Below, piece after piece: positions 16,777 through 26,347 of a stretch of DNA of 64,000 bases. Source of the DNA: Pedobacter namyangjuensis (GTDB lineage Bacteria; Bacteroidota; Bacteroidia; Sphingobacteriales; Sphingobacteriaceae). The DNA is taken from positions 124,001 to 188,000 of the forward strand of contig NZ_QMHQ01000004.1 of assembly GCF_003313325.1 (NCBI RefSeq), in the 5' to 3' direction. Position numbers and translations under genes: made by a program. The notes under the pieces were generated by a model that saw only the letters and a program-made list of their open reading frames with translations, did not search any database and was not told where the DNA came from. How positions within the stretch are numbered: position 1 is the first letter of the stretch; each line of letters opens with the position of its first letter.

Positions 16777-19494
16777 ATGAGAATTCTTTTTACCTTAATA
16801 ACCCTCAGTTTTCTATTTACCTCATCTGCCAACGCACAAGAAGCAGATAGCGTAGTTTTAAATAATATTATTAATAAAACCAAAGCTCTATCAGACAATC
16901 AACCAGTTGAAAAAGTATACGTACATTTTGATAAACCCTACTATGCAGTTGCCGATACAATGTGGTTGAAAGCTTACGTAACGATTGAGCAAAACTTGCC
17001 ATCGCCTTTAAGCAAAATTGTTTATGTAGAGGTATTTACAGATAAGGATTCCCTGGTACAAACACTAAAGCTACCTGTAAAAAATAGCGTCGCATACGGT
17101 AATATCCCGCTAGGGATGCAAAACTACAAACAAGGCAATTACTACGTTAGGGCCTATACGCTTTGGATGGTAAATTTTGGTGACGCTTATTTTTTTAAGA
17201 AAAACATTACCCTTGGTGAAGCTATAGACAAGCAATTAATTACCAATATAACCTACACCAACGAACCCACTGATAAAGGTGTAAAAACAACTGCCAAAAT
17301 TCAGTTTAGAGACCTTGGCAAAAAGCCAATTGCTAATAAAGCCGTTAGCTGGAGAGTTTTATCCAACTACGACGAATTTTCTAAAGGCAAGGCAGTAACA
17401 GATCAAAATGGTGTAATTAGTATTGTAGTAACAAGCAAAGCTGGCGAACCAATTACCAAAGGTGATATTATTACCGATGTTAATATTGCTGAAAAAGAAA
17501 CCGCTAGTGCTCGATTTAACTTAAAACAAACAGCAAGTACCATCGATCTACAATTTTTCCCGGAAGGCGGACAATTAATTGCTGGCATACCAAATCAGGT
17601 TGGGTTTAAAGCAGTAAAAGTTAATGGATTGGGTGCAGAGGCAAAAGGAAGTATAATTGACGACCAAAATAACGAGATAGCAACTTTCACATCGTCACAT
17701 GCCGGAATGGGATCTTTCTTTTTAAGCCCAGAATTTGGCAAAACATACAAGGCGAAAGTTACTTTTAAAGACGGCTTATCTAAAACATACGACTTACCTA
17801 AATCGGTTGAAAGTGGCATTACGTTACAAGTAATAAACTCTAACGCCGAATTTATCAACCTAAAAATTATTGCAAACGAATCATACTTTAAAGCAAACAC
17901 AGATAAGACATTTTTTATTGTAGGCCAAAACACTAACGTGATTTATTATGCTGCAAAAGCGAGTTTAAAAAGCCAGGTTATCATTACCAAAATTCCTAAA
18001 AAGAACTTTCCTTCGGGGATTGCCCAATTAACCCTATTTAACATGCAGAACGAAGCAATAAGTGAACGTTTAGCTTTTGTTTTACACACTAACGGTTTAA
18101 GTCTGGGTTTAAAATCTGATTTGCCAACGTATAAGCCTCGCCAAAAAGTAAAACTTACTTTAGACGCAAAAAGTGCTGGATTGCCTACTTCCGGAGATTT
18201 TTCTATCGCCGTTATCGATGAGCAGAAAGTACCCGTAGATGAGACTACAGAAACAACTATACTTTCGTCTCTGCTATTAACATCAGACTTAAAAGGTTAC
18301 ATTGAAAAGCCAAATTACTATTTTACAAAAACCGATGAGAAAAAACTCGCAGATTTAGACAAATTGATGTTAACGCAAGGCTACCGTAGATTTTCTTTTA
18401 AGGAGATTTTAGCTGGCCAATATCCAAAACTTTCTTTTTTACCAGAGCAAGGTATAAATATTACTGGTACACTTAGAGACAGAACGGGCATGCCAATTAA
18501 AAAAGGTGCAATGCGATTGATGGTTACAGGAAAACCAATATCTTCAGAAACGGTAACCAGCAATATGGGTTTATTTAACTTTCAGAATTTAAATTTCCCC
18601 GATTCTTCTGATGTTGTGGTTAGTGCAAAATATAATGCCAACGCTGCCAACCTAATGATTATGCTTGATGGTAGCCCGATGCCTGCAGCGGGAAAAAATA
18701 TTAATGCCCCAGACGAAGTGGTTAACATAGATACTGTTTTATCATCTTATTTAAGCAACAGTCAGCGCCAATACCGCTATTTAAGAACTTTAAAAACGGT
18801 TGAAATTAAAGGTGCACCAATAAAAAAACCTAGCCACGCAGACCATAGTGCTTTATCTGGCTTGAGTATGATCCCTGATCATTTATTAAGTTCTGATAGA
18901 TTTTCTGCAGGCTGTAACTTTCTTTTGCAGTGTTTACGAACAATGGCAACGGGTTTAACATTCGACGTTGAAGATTTCTATGTTACAAGAAGTTTTAACC
19001 AAGGAGATAGGACTAAAGTGCAAGCATTTATAAACGGAATGCCTGTAGACACACGCGATATTAATAATGTAAGCGCTACAGAAGTAGAATCAGTTGAAAT
19101 ATTTTTAACAGACCAGCTAGGTACTGTAGACAGGGTGTATGGCACAAAAGGTGTAATTGTAATTAACACCAAAAAACAACCTGTTGGCCAAAAAATAAGC
19201 AAACAGGAGCTTTTGGATATGTTGCCAAAAACCAACATTATCACGTTCAACCCGATGGGTTATAGTAAGGAACGAGAATTTTACAACCCAAAATATTTAC
19301 CAAATGCACAAGTAACAAGTAACGATTTACGAACAACGATTTATTGGAATCCGAAGGTTGTTACAGATGAAAAAGGTAACGTAAGTTTCGAATTTTTTAA
19401 TGCCGACGGAAGAGGAAGTTACAGAGCAGTTGTAGAAGGTATTGATAAAAATGGAAATGTTGGTAGAGCCATATATCGTTATACGGTTAAATAA
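16777..19494 (+). CDS. Large exported MG-domain protein with a C-terminal TonB-plug-like domain
   Basis: The start is placed at ATG 16777, which begins a clean signal peptide ending SSANAQ and gives 905 residues. The N-terminal part (about 40-140: KVYVHFDKPYYAVADTMWLKAYV) matches macroglobulin MG1/MG2-type beta-sandwich domains. Further Ig-like repeats follow. A carboxypeptidase-regulatory-like segment (TGTLRDRTGMPIKKG) lies near 550, and a TonB-receptor plug-like domain (VQAFINGMPV then YGTKGVIVINTKK) near 730-810. No beta barrel follows. Such proteins are common in Bacteroidota envelopes; a link to macromolecule capture is inference. It is a single gene with a terminator. Confidence 0.7.
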   Translation: MRILFTLITLSFLFTSSANAQEADSVVLNNIINKTKALSDNQPVEKVYVHFDKPYYAVADTMWLKAYVTIEQNLPSPLSKIVYVEVFTDKDSLVQTLKLPVKNSVAYGNIPLGMQNYKQGNYYVRAYTLWMVNFGDAYFFKKNITLGEAIDKQLITNITYTNEPTDKGVKTTAKIQFRDLGKKPIANKAVSWRVLSNYDEFSKGKAVTDQNGVISIVVTSKAGEPITKGDIITDVNIAEKETASARFNLKQTASTIDLQFFPEGGQLIAGIPNQVGFKAVKVNGLGAEAKGSIIDDQNNEIATFTSSHAGMGSFFLSPEFGKTYKAKVTFKDGLSKTYDLPKSVESGITLQVINSNAEFINLKIIANESYFKANTDKTFFIVGQNTNVIYYAAKASLKSQVIITKIPKKNFPSGIAQLTLFNMQNEAISERLAFVLHTNGLSLGLKSDLPTYKPRQKVKLTLDAKSAGLPTSGDFSIAVIDEQKVPVDETTETTILSSLLLTSDLKGYIEKPNYYFTKTDEKKLADLDKLMLTQGYRRFSFKEILAGQYPKLSFLPEQGINITGTLRDRTGMPIKKGAMRLMVTGKPISSETVTSNMGLFNFQNLNFPDSSDVVVSAKYNANAANLMIMLDGSPMPAAGKNINAPDEVVNIDTVLSSYLSNSQRQYRYLRTLKTVEIKGAPIKKPSHADHSALSGLSMIPDHLLSSDRFSAGCNFLLQCLRTMATGLTFDVEDFYVTRSFNQGDRTKVQAFINGMPVDTRDINNVSATEVESVEIFLTDQLGTVDRVYGTKGVIVINTKKQPVGQKISKQELLDMLPKTNIITFNPMGYSKEREFYNPKYLPNAQVTSNDLRTTIYWNPKVVTDEKGNVSFEFFNADGRGSYRAVVEGIDKNGNVGRAIYRYTVK

Positions 19495-19500
19495 AAAGAT

Positions 19501-19533
19501 AAAGCCTCTCGTTTCTTGCGAGAGGCTTTATTA
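19501..19533. terminator. Bidirectional terminator
   Basis: The perfect 11-bp stem AAAGCCTCTCG (19501-19511) with CGAGAGGCTTT (19519-19529) has a 7-nt loop. A/T tracts on both sides serve the convergent genes. Confidence 0.85.
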
Positions 19534-19535
19534 TT

Positions 19536-19904
19536 CTACTTCAACTGCTCTTTTACCCCTGAGCAAAGCTTAACTAGCTCTTTGTAATTAGTCTCTGAAT
19601 TTTCTTTTTTCCTGAATTCAATTTCTAGAAAACCTGGTGATGATTTGACGCGAAAGTTCTTGCCATCATTTAAAACAACAGCGCCAGACTTTTCTCCCTC
19701 GTCGCTAGCAAAAAAGCTATCGTCATTTAATACCTTTTCTATGTAGTTTACAACCCTTTCCGTTTTTTCTTTAGGATATTTTGCCTCAAAGACATAAGTT
19801 CCTTCAGTTACTACAACTTGTATAGATTGGTTTTCATTATTAAAACGACAACTCGTTGCCAGCATAATTGTTATAAAGCCAATAATGACATGTATTTTTT
19901 TCAT
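19536..19904 (-). CDS. Small lipoprotein of unknown function
   Basis: The 122-residue protein has a lipoprotein signal (TIMLATSC, Cys19). A compact alpha/beta region follows, with YVFEAKYPKEKTERVVNYIEKVL and FLEIEFRKKENSETNYKELVKLC. A second Cys near the end could form a disulfide. I recognise no family. It lies 57 bp upstream, in transcription sense, of the convergent terminator and 57 bp downstream of the receptor gene. Confidence 0.7.
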   Translation of the reverse strand: MKKIHVIIGFITIMLATSCRFNNENQSIQVVVTEGTYVFEAKYPKEKTERVVNYIEKVLNDDSFFASDEGEKSGAVVLNDGKNFRVKSSPGFLEIEFRKKENSETNYKELVKLCSGVKEQLK

Positions 19905-19961
19905 TTTGATTGTTTTTGTGATTTGTAAATTTTTATCATTACAATTTATAAGGACCTGATG

Positions 19962-22415
19962 TTAACCTCCTGCCCTGCCTTTAATATCATCTGTAGCTGT
20001 TTTTCTGTTTCTGGCGGATTTAACATTTTGATTTCCGAAATTATAGCTGATATTTAAAGATGCCCTTCTGCTTGACGATCTATTCTTAATCCGAAGATCT
20101 AAATTTTGATAAATAATTTCGCCTTGCCATTGGTTGGTTAAAAAAACATCATCTATGGTAGCTCTTATTTTCATTTTTTTATTCATTAAACTTTTTTGCA
20201 AACCTAGATTTAGCGCATGGCGAAAAACAGTTGATCTCTCTTGGCCATTTATACTTGGAGAATTTAACCAATAATTCATTTCAACAGAATAATTATTTGG
20301 CAACCGGAATGAGCTAGAAGTGTTAAAATTGTAAGCTACATTAAATACGTCATAAACTCCGCCAGATAAATTTCCATCATCAACTTTGTTGTAATAAACA
20401 CTTGCATTATTTTGCATATTCCACCATTTCGAAATAGTTAAAGGGAAGTAGATACCGGCGCTATAATTTTGCGATCTACCGATATTTCCCCTACCTACGG
20501 TTACAATGCGAGTTACATCATTTTGCTCTGTAATTTGCACGATCAGATTACGTGTATCTGAGTAATTAAGGGATAATGAAAACGCAGTTTTATAACCGTA
20601 AGATATTTCGAAATTATCGGTAAACATTGGTTTTAAATAAGGGTTACCTGTATCAAAAGCATACGGATCCATATAAAAAACAAAAGGATTAAGTTGCTGA
20701 TAACTTGGCCTGTCTACCCTACGACTGTAAGCGTATCTTATGTTATTGTCTTTATTTAACTGCTGACTAACAAACAAAGTGGGGAAAAGCGACAGGTAGT
20801 TTCTATCGAATTTTTGGTTATCGGTTACCGAATGCCCATTTGCATTTGTATTTTCTGCTCGCAAACCTGCCTGAACTTCCCACTTATCCCATTTTTTTGA
20901 AATGTTTATATAAGCCGCATTAATGTTTTCTTTGTAAATAAACTTGTTCGATTTCCCTAAATCGTTCTCCCAAATATTACCAAGAAATTTTTCCGACAGA
21001 AAATCATTTTTTGTTGTTACGAAACTGCTCTTCAAACCTGCTTCAAAACCTATGGTTTTAGAGATGGGCAAGGTATAATCTGTTTTTAAAGCATATACGT
21101 CTATTTTAGTGTCGCTACTATTTCTAAGTAAGGTATTTCTAACGAACTGCTGGTTAGCATCCAGGTAATCGGCATCAAAAGTTTCGTCCCTTTCGTTGCT
21201 AAATCCCGAGTAATCGGCATCAAAAGTTAAGCTTTCCCCTGCTTTAGAGAAATCGTGTTTAACGTTAAAGTTTGCCGTAATGTTATTTGCTGGCGATTTA
21301 GAATCTGCTTGTTGATTAACGGAACTTAAAGTAGCAGAACCATTAAGTACCTCATTAATGTTTGTTTGGCTAAAATTACCAAGTTTTGTGTCTACTGTAT
21401 TCGCATCTACCATTACCCCAAAAGTTGTTTTTTCGGAAGCGTAATAATCTGCACCAATTTTACCAGAATAGCCGATACCTTTATTAGACCTTCCGAAGTC
21501 TTGCAAAAACCTACTGGTTATATTATTAGAAACCGAAGTCCTGTTAACAGTAATCTGATTAAAATTCGATTTTCGGGCAAAACCTGCATTCCCGAAAACG
21601 TTCCATTTATCCACTCTGTGATTTAAGTTCAAATTTAAACCAGCTCGATATAAATCTGAGGGAAATCCACTTACAACACCCTGCCCCAGCGTTGAGGAAA
21701 GTGTACCATTTGTGCCAAAATTTTTGTTCTTTTTTAGTTTGATATTAATGATACCTGCATTACCGGCTGCATCATATCTAGATGATGGATTCGTAATAAT
21801 TTCTATCGTGCCAATTTGATCGCTACTCATGTTGCTTAACATCGTGGTCAAATCTGCACCTGAGAGAATGTTTGGTCGGCCGTCAATCATTACAGTAATG
21901 CCCGATTTGTTGTTAAGCCTTATTTGGTCGTTTTGTTTGTCTACAATTACACCTGGAGCTTTTTCTAAAACTTCCAAGGCTGTTCCGCCACTGGCAACAA
22001 TACTGTTTTCTACATTAATTACCGTTTTGTCAACCCGGCGCTCTATAAAAGGCTTCTTGCCTTCAATTGTAACTGCACTTAATTGTTTTGTTAAACTTTC
22101 CATCTTAAGAGTTGGCAATACCAAATCAGCATCTTTGATGGTAAAAACTGACGTTTTGATATCTTTAAATCCAACCATTTTAACGCTGATGGTATAATTT
22201 CCGCTTTTTACAGATTCGAAACCAAACTTACCATCAAAATCTGCCTTGGTTGTTTTTATTTCAACCGTATCCGGGTAGGCTAACAGTTTTACCAAAGCAA
22301 ATGGTATAACTTCTTGCTTTTCGTCTACAATTTTACCGGTAATCTTACCTGTTTTTTGGGCAAAGGAAGTCCCCCATGCCAAAAGGCACGTTATTAAGAG
22401 TACAATATTTCTCAT
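19962..22415 (-). CDS. Outer-membrane beta-barrel receptor with carboxypeptidase-regulatory domain
   Basis: The 817-residue protein starts with a signal peptide ending GTSFAQ. A CarboxypepD_reg-like domain follows (GKITGKIVDEKQEVIPFALVKL, about 23-100), then a plug-like domain (ALEVLEKAPGVIVDKQNDQI through IEIITNPSSRYDAAGNAGIINIKLKK). A long barrel runs from about 240 to 790, with RVDRPSYQQLNPFVFYMDPYAF typical of the OMP_b-brl_3 group. The C-terminus after the last strand is basic and unusual (KTATDDIKGRAGG). It is TonB-receptor-like, with substrate unknown and no adjacent SusD gene. Confidence 0.85.
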   Translation of the reverse strand: MRNIVLLITCLLAWGTSFAQKTGKITGKIVDEKQEVIPFALVKLLAYPDTVEIKTTKADFDGKFGFESVKSGNYTISVKMVGFKDIKTSVFTIKDADLVLPTLKMESLTKQLSAVTIEGKKPFIERRVDKTVINVENSIVASGGTALEVLEKAPGVIVDKQNDQIRLNNKSGITVMIDGRPNILSGADLTTMLSNMSSDQIGTIEIITNPSSRYDAAGNAGIINIKLKKNKNFGTNGTLSSTLGQGVVSGFPSDLYRAGLNLNLNHRVDKWNVFGNAGFARKSNFNQITVNRTSVSNNITSRFLQDFGRSNKGIGYSGKIGADYYASEKTTFGVMVDANTVDTKLGNFSQTNINEVLNGSATLSSVNQQADSKSPANNITANFNVKHDFSKAGESLTFDADYSGFSNERDETFDADYLDANQQFVRNTLLRNSSDTKIDVYALKTDYTLPISKTIGFEAGLKSSFVTTKNDFLSEKFLGNIWENDLGKSNKFIYKENINAAYINISKKWDKWEVQAGLRAENTNANGHSVTDNQKFDRNYLSLFPTLFVSQQLNKDNNIRYAYSRRVDRPSYQQLNPFVFYMDPYAFDTGNPYLKPMFTDNFEISYGYKTAFSLSLNYSDTRNLIVQITEQNDVTRIVTVGRGNIGRSQNYSAGIYFPLTISKWWNMQNNASVYYNKVDDGNLSGGVYDVFNVAYNFNTSSSFRLPNNYSVEMNYWLNSPSINGQERSTVFRHALNLGLQKSLMNKKMKIRATIDDVFLTNQWQGEIIYQNLDLRIKNRSSSRRASLNISYNFGNQNVKSARNRKTATDDIKGRAGG

Positions 22416-22439
22416 GATTTATTTTTTAAGATTTATCAT

Positions 22440-22510
22440 TCAGCGCAAAGCGAAGAATGTGTTTGGAAGTTCCACTTTGAGATTTCTGGCCGATAAATCG
22501 CTACAATCTT
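22440..22510. repeat. Degenerate copy of intergenic repeat family 1 (tentative)
   Basis: On the minus strand it reads GATTGTAGCGATTTATCGG and later GCTTTGCGC, sharing the TTGTAGCG core with better copies. The hairpin is weak, so the assignment is low confidence. Confidence 0.3.
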
Positions 22511-22530
22511 CCTTTTAATAAAAAGTATTA

Positions 22531-24141
22531 TTATGGGTTAATTTCTTCCTTTGGTTTGTCTAATTCCGCTTTGCATTTCAGGCCATCTTCCGTCATTACC
22601 CATTCTCTGTAATCACTTTTTTTCTCGTTATGGTCATCGCAAGAGTAATAATAGAAATGCAAATAATCATAAATGTTATCATTCAAAAATAAATGCGTAC
22701 CTACCGGAACTTTTAGCGTTATAGTTACTTCTTGGTTGCGCCAAATACTCTCCTGCTTTAGTGCCAATCTCGGGCTAAGCGTAATTAACGAGTCTGTTTG
22801 TTTGTATTTATAGTTTATATTTTGTGCATTGCGCAAAGCGATGGGAAAGGTTTTGCCTTGAGATTGGTAGTTTTGAACGATGCTGGTTTTACCATTTTCG
22901 CTTTTCGAAATCTCTACCCTAACGTTTCTTGGCACTCTAAAAGGATGATTATCGTTATCATCATAAATCACTCTACCATCTAAGTTATTGTTCGCAATTT
23001 CAAGTGCTAAACTATCAGCTTTGCTAAAGGCAACACTTTTGTCTACATCTATAACATAAGTAGGATAAGACTTTAGCTCATCTGTTTTTACCATTTCTGC
23101 ATGTTCCTTAAACTCGGAAGTAATTTTTGCGGTGTAGTAAACACTATAAGCAACGCCAATTAACCAAACTACAAGTAAAGCAAACGAAAGCGATTTATTA
23201 ATTGCTTTTTTATTAAAAGCTACCCTAATAGCAAACAACACCAAAGCCAAAACCGGAATAAAGGCAGTAACAAAGGCTGCCAAAACGATACCATCTCTTA
23301 ACTCTTCATTAATAACCGAAAGTGGCCAAGCTTCAAAAGTATTTGCATCTAAAAACCCTAAAAATGCCGCCAAGCAAACAATTAAACATACGAGCGTAGC
23401 AAAACCACATACTATAAAAGCGCCCGCAATAAATTTTAAAATTAGCTTTCCGGTAGTGCCTAATAACCTGCCAATTGCCTGTACAACTTCAGTTATAAAA
23501 TTTCCAGAGCGTCTAGCTATTGGTCCAAACTCGGCATTAGCCGATTTCATTTTTTCTTTAAACATGGCCAACTCGTCTTCAAAGCTTTTATTGTAACCAT
23601 ATAAATTTGTCGCCTCACCTTTCATCTCCATTTTCTCAGATCTGCTTACCGCTCTAGGCATGGTAATCCATAAAATGATATAAGCTAGAATACCAGCTCC
23701 ACCTAAAAAAATGGTTAACAAAGCCAACAACCTAACCCAACGTGCCTCTACGTTTAAGTAATGTCCTAAACCAGCGCAAACACCTGCAATAACACCATCA
23801 TCAGTATCACGGTATAACTTCTTAACGCCAGCGTGGTTATAGGCAAAATCACTTTGTGGCATTTCCTCTTCTTCTTCAGAAGCGAAATCTTTTACGCTGC
23901 CCATTTGGGCAATTACACTTTGTACATCGGTAATTTCTATTACCTGTTTTTTATCAGCTGCCAAAATCTCGGCAAACATTTCCGCAATGCGATTTTCTAT
24001 ATCGGTTACAATTTCAAAATCATCAGCATTTTTGGCAAAATGTTGTTTAATTTCGTTTAGGTAGGCAGTTAATATTTCGTAGGCGTCTTCTTCAATATGA
24101 ATAATTGAGTTACCTATATTTATAATCAATGTCTTTTTCAT
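22531..24141 (-). CDS. PspC domain membrane protein
   Basis: The start is ATG 24141, 8 bp after the PadR gene, giving 536 residues. The cytoplasmic N-terminus (1-100) is a helical regulator-like domain rich in acidic residues (EEEEEMP). A PspC domain follows at about 107-165 (KKLYRDTDDGVIAGVCAGLGHYL). Several membrane helices cover about 230-355 and a C-terminal extracytoplasmic beta-rich region (380-536) completes it. PspC proteins sense or buffer inner-membrane stress. The pairing with a PadR repressor and tight spacing indicate one autoregulated operon. Confidence 0.9.
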   Translation of the reverse strand: MKKTLIINIGNSIIHIEEDAYEILTAYLNEIKQHFAKNADDFEIVTDIENRIAEMFAEILAADKKQVIEITDVQSVIAQMGSVKDFASEEEEEMPQSDFAYNHAGVKKLYRDTDDGVIAGVCAGLGHYLNVEARWVRLLALLTIFLGGAGILAYIILWITMPRAVSRSEKMEMKGEATNLYGYNKSFEDELAMFKEKMKSANAEFGPIARRSGNFITEVVQAIGRLLGTTGKLILKFIAGAFIVCGFATLVCLIVCLAAFLGFLDANTFEAWPLSVINEELRDGIVLAAFVTAFIPVLALVLFAIRVAFNKKAINKSLSFALLVVWLIGVAYSVYYTAKITSEFKEHAEMVKTDELKSYPTYVIDVDKSVAFSKADSLALEIANNNLDGRVIYDDNDNHPFRVPRNVRVEISKSENGKTSIVQNYQSQGKTFPIALRNAQNINYKYKQTDSLITLSPRLALKQESIWRNQEVTITLKVPVGTHLFLNDNIYDYLHFYYYSCDDHNEKKSDYREWVMTEDGLKCKAELDKPKEEINP

Positions 24142-24149
24142 AGTCTTCG

Positions 24150-24497
24150 TTAATTTTGAGTTTTTTGTGCTGCACCGCTTTGCGATGTAGTAACCGCATA
24201 AGCCAATTCGTGCCAAGTACTATCTAATTGCTTTAAAATCTGTCGGCCGTCTTCCGTTAAAACATAATATTTTCTTGGTGGCCCGGAAGTAGACTCAACC
24301 CAATTGTAACCCAGCAAGCCATTATTTTTTAAGCGAGTTAAAAGTGGATATAGTGTTCCTTCTACTACAAGAAGTTTTGCCTGTTTAAGTTCTGCGATAA
24401 TATCCGAGGCATAAATTTCTCCCCTCGAAATAATTAAAAGCACACAATATTCTATTATGCCTTTTCGCATTTGTGTTTGTGTATTCTCTGCTATCAT
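24150..24497 (-). CDS. PadR family transcriptional regulator
   Basis: The 115-residue regulator has the PadR winged helix: ASDIIAELKQAKLLVVEGTLYPLLTRLKNNGLLGYNW, then the wing STSGPPRKYYVLTEDGRQIL (about residues 28-84). The C-terminus is short, as in the small PadR-s2 subgroup. It lies directly before the PspC gene. A palindrome and a promoter lie just upstream (24502-24543), suggesting autorepression. The ATG begins 4 nt after the -7 box, so the transcript is probably leaderless. Confidence 0.92.
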   Translation of the reverse strand: MIAENTQTQMRKGIIEYCVLLIISRGEIYASDIIAELKQAKLLVVEGTLYPLLTRLKNNGLLGYNWVESTSGPPRKYYVLTEDGRQILKQLDSTWHELAYAVTTSQSGAAQKTQN

Positions 24498-24501
24498 ATA
24501 A

Positions 24502-24543
24502 CAAAGATATATGTTTTATAATGTACTATGCAATACATAGTAC
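24502..24543 (-). promoter_or_regulatory. PadR-pspC promoter and palindromic operator
   Basis: The -7 box TATCTTTG occupies 24509-24502 (minus). TTG of the -33 region lies 21 nt upstream, inside the inverted repeat GTACTATG (24523-24530) CAATA CATAGTAC (24536-24543). Repressor binding there would block the -33 box. Confidence 0.65.
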
Positions 24544-24640
24544 TATAATAATTATAATATATTTTTTAAAATACTGATTATCAGTAAAATAAATATTAAT
24601 TATTTTTCATTTGAAAATGATTGATAGTGTTTCATGGCAA

Positions 24641-24706
24641 ATTAGCCCCGCTCTTGTTACAAATCCAGCAGAAAAAGCGGGAGCTTTTCACGATGATCGG
24701 GTTTAG
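24641..24706. repeat. Possible family 1 repeat in the PadR-permease spacer
   Basis: TAGCCCCGCTCTTGTTACA, AGCGGGAGC and ATCGGG resemble the ends of family 1 elements, but the central hairpin is poor. The rest of the divergent spacer (24544-24824) is A/T-rich, with no gene that I can support. Confidence 0.35.
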
Positions 24707-24824
24707 AATTTAAAGCTTATGCTAATAAATAAAAACTTCTCGATTCGAAAAACCTTTAGGAATTGCAAAACAAAATATCGTACAAGATTTAAATGGAGCA
24801 TCATTTCAAAATAATATTTTAAGT

Positions 24825-24859
24825 CTACTATTTTAGTAGCATTAATTTGTATACCTTTG
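24825..24859 (+). promoter_or_regulatory. Promoter of the APC permease, with inverted repeat
   Basis: The -7 box TACCTTTG is at 24852-24859. The inverted repeat CTACTA-TTT-TAGTAG (24825-24839) covers the -33 position and may be an operator. The start codon is 19 nt after the -7 box. Confidence 0.5.
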
Positions 24860-24878
24860 CGCTCTCAAAAAATACGTG

Positions 24879-26347
24879 ATGCTGAAAAAATCTATCGCAT
24901 TAATAAAACAAGAAGTAGCCGACCACGGCGGTATTTCGCTAAAAAGAACATTGGGCCCTTTTCAATTAATTTTAATTGGAGTAGGCTTAACATTAGGTGC
25001 TGGCCTATTTTCTATAACCGGACTGGCTGCCGCAAATTATGCCGGCCCAGCGGTAACCATATCTTTTATCATCGCAGCGGTGGGTTGTGGCTTTGCCGCA
25101 CTCTGTTATGCAGAATTCGCATCAATGATACCGGTTGCCGGGAGCGCTTATACATATGCCTACGCCACCATGGGCGAATGGTTTGCATGGATTATCGGAT
25201 GGGATTTAGTGCTAGAATATTCGGTTGGATGTGCTACGGTAGCCATTAGCTGGTCGCAATATTTAACCAAGTTTTTAGGATCTTACGGCTTACACTTGCC
25301 CCCACAACTAACCTTATCGCCTTTTGAAACCGCAAAACTTGCAGACGGAACCGTGGTAAACGGATGGATAAATATTCCAGGTGCGCTAATTGTTATTTTA
25401 ATGACGTTGGTGGTTATCAGAGGAACGAAGGATCGGCAATTGTAAATGCGATAGTTGTATTTTTAAAGGTAGGCGTTGTTTTAGTTTTCATCGCTTTGGG
25501 ATGGCAATACATCGATCCTGCAAATTATAAACCATATATCCCAACAAACACAGGCGAATTTGGACACTTTGGCTGGAGCGGAATTTTAAGGGCCGCAGCA
25601 TTGGTATTTTTTGTATTTATAGGTTTTGATGCCGTAGCAGCTTCTGCACAAGAAACCAAAAACCCTAAAAGAGATTTACCTATCGGGATAATTGGTTCGC
25701 TATTGGTTTGTACCATTTTATTTGGGCTTTTTGGCCATGTGATGACAGGTTTAGCTAACTACACAGAATTTTCTGACAGCGGTGCGCCTGTTGCTATTGC
25801 AATTGAAAAAACACCCTTTGCATGGTTAAGCCAAGCGATAATTTTGGCAATTTTAATTGGCTATACTTCTGTTATTTTAATCGATTTAATGGCGCAATCG
25901 AGGATGTTTTATGCCATAAGTAAAGACGGACTTTTGCCAAAAGTATTTTCAGATCTTCATCCGAAATTTAAAACACCATACAAATCTAATGTGCTACTTT
26001 GCATTTTTATAGCATTGTTTGCGGCGTTTGTGCCCATTAGAGTAGTTGGCGAAATGACCAGCATCGGCACCTTATTGGCTTTCGTAATTGTTTGTGCAGG
26101 AATTTTAATTTTAAGAAAAACAGACCCAAATGCAGAGCGCCCATTTAAAGTTCCGTTAGTTCCGCTAATACCGATTTTGGGTATTTTAGTTTGTTTAGCA
26201 ATGATGATTTTTATGCCTTGGGAAACTTGGTTACGCTTGTTTGTTTGGCTGGCTATCGGCTTTGCCATTTATTACTTTTACGGTAAAAAGAATAGTGTAT
26301 TAAGAAAGCGTTTGGAAAAAGAAAAAATCAATGATCAAAAGCATTAA
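24879..26347 (+). pseudogene. APC-family amino acid permease, disrupted by a -1 frameshift
   Basis: Two overlapping frames make up one transporter of the cationic/neutral amino acid type. The first (ATG 24879, stop 25445) has helices 1-5 with GVGLTLGAGLFSITGLAAA and AVGCGFAALCYAEFASM. The second continues with SAIVNAIVVFLKVGVVLVF and runs to 26347. The frame is lost within 25426-25434: adding one base there restores IRGTK-(E)-SAIVNA and an uninterrupted protein of about 489 residues, the normal length. Either a recent pseudogene or a sequencing error. The promoter is intact. The 3' end overlaps the convergent neighbour by 20 bp. Confidence 0.88.

Noticed and set aside
24876..24878. GTG start for the permease
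   Set aside because: The ATG three bases later begins the family-typical N-terminus and no ribosome site favours the GTG.
24857..25249. 130-codon ORF overlapping the permease start in another frame
   Set aside because: It lies wholly over the transmembrane coding frame of the permease and its composition (many Arg/Cys) is not that of the neighbouring genes.
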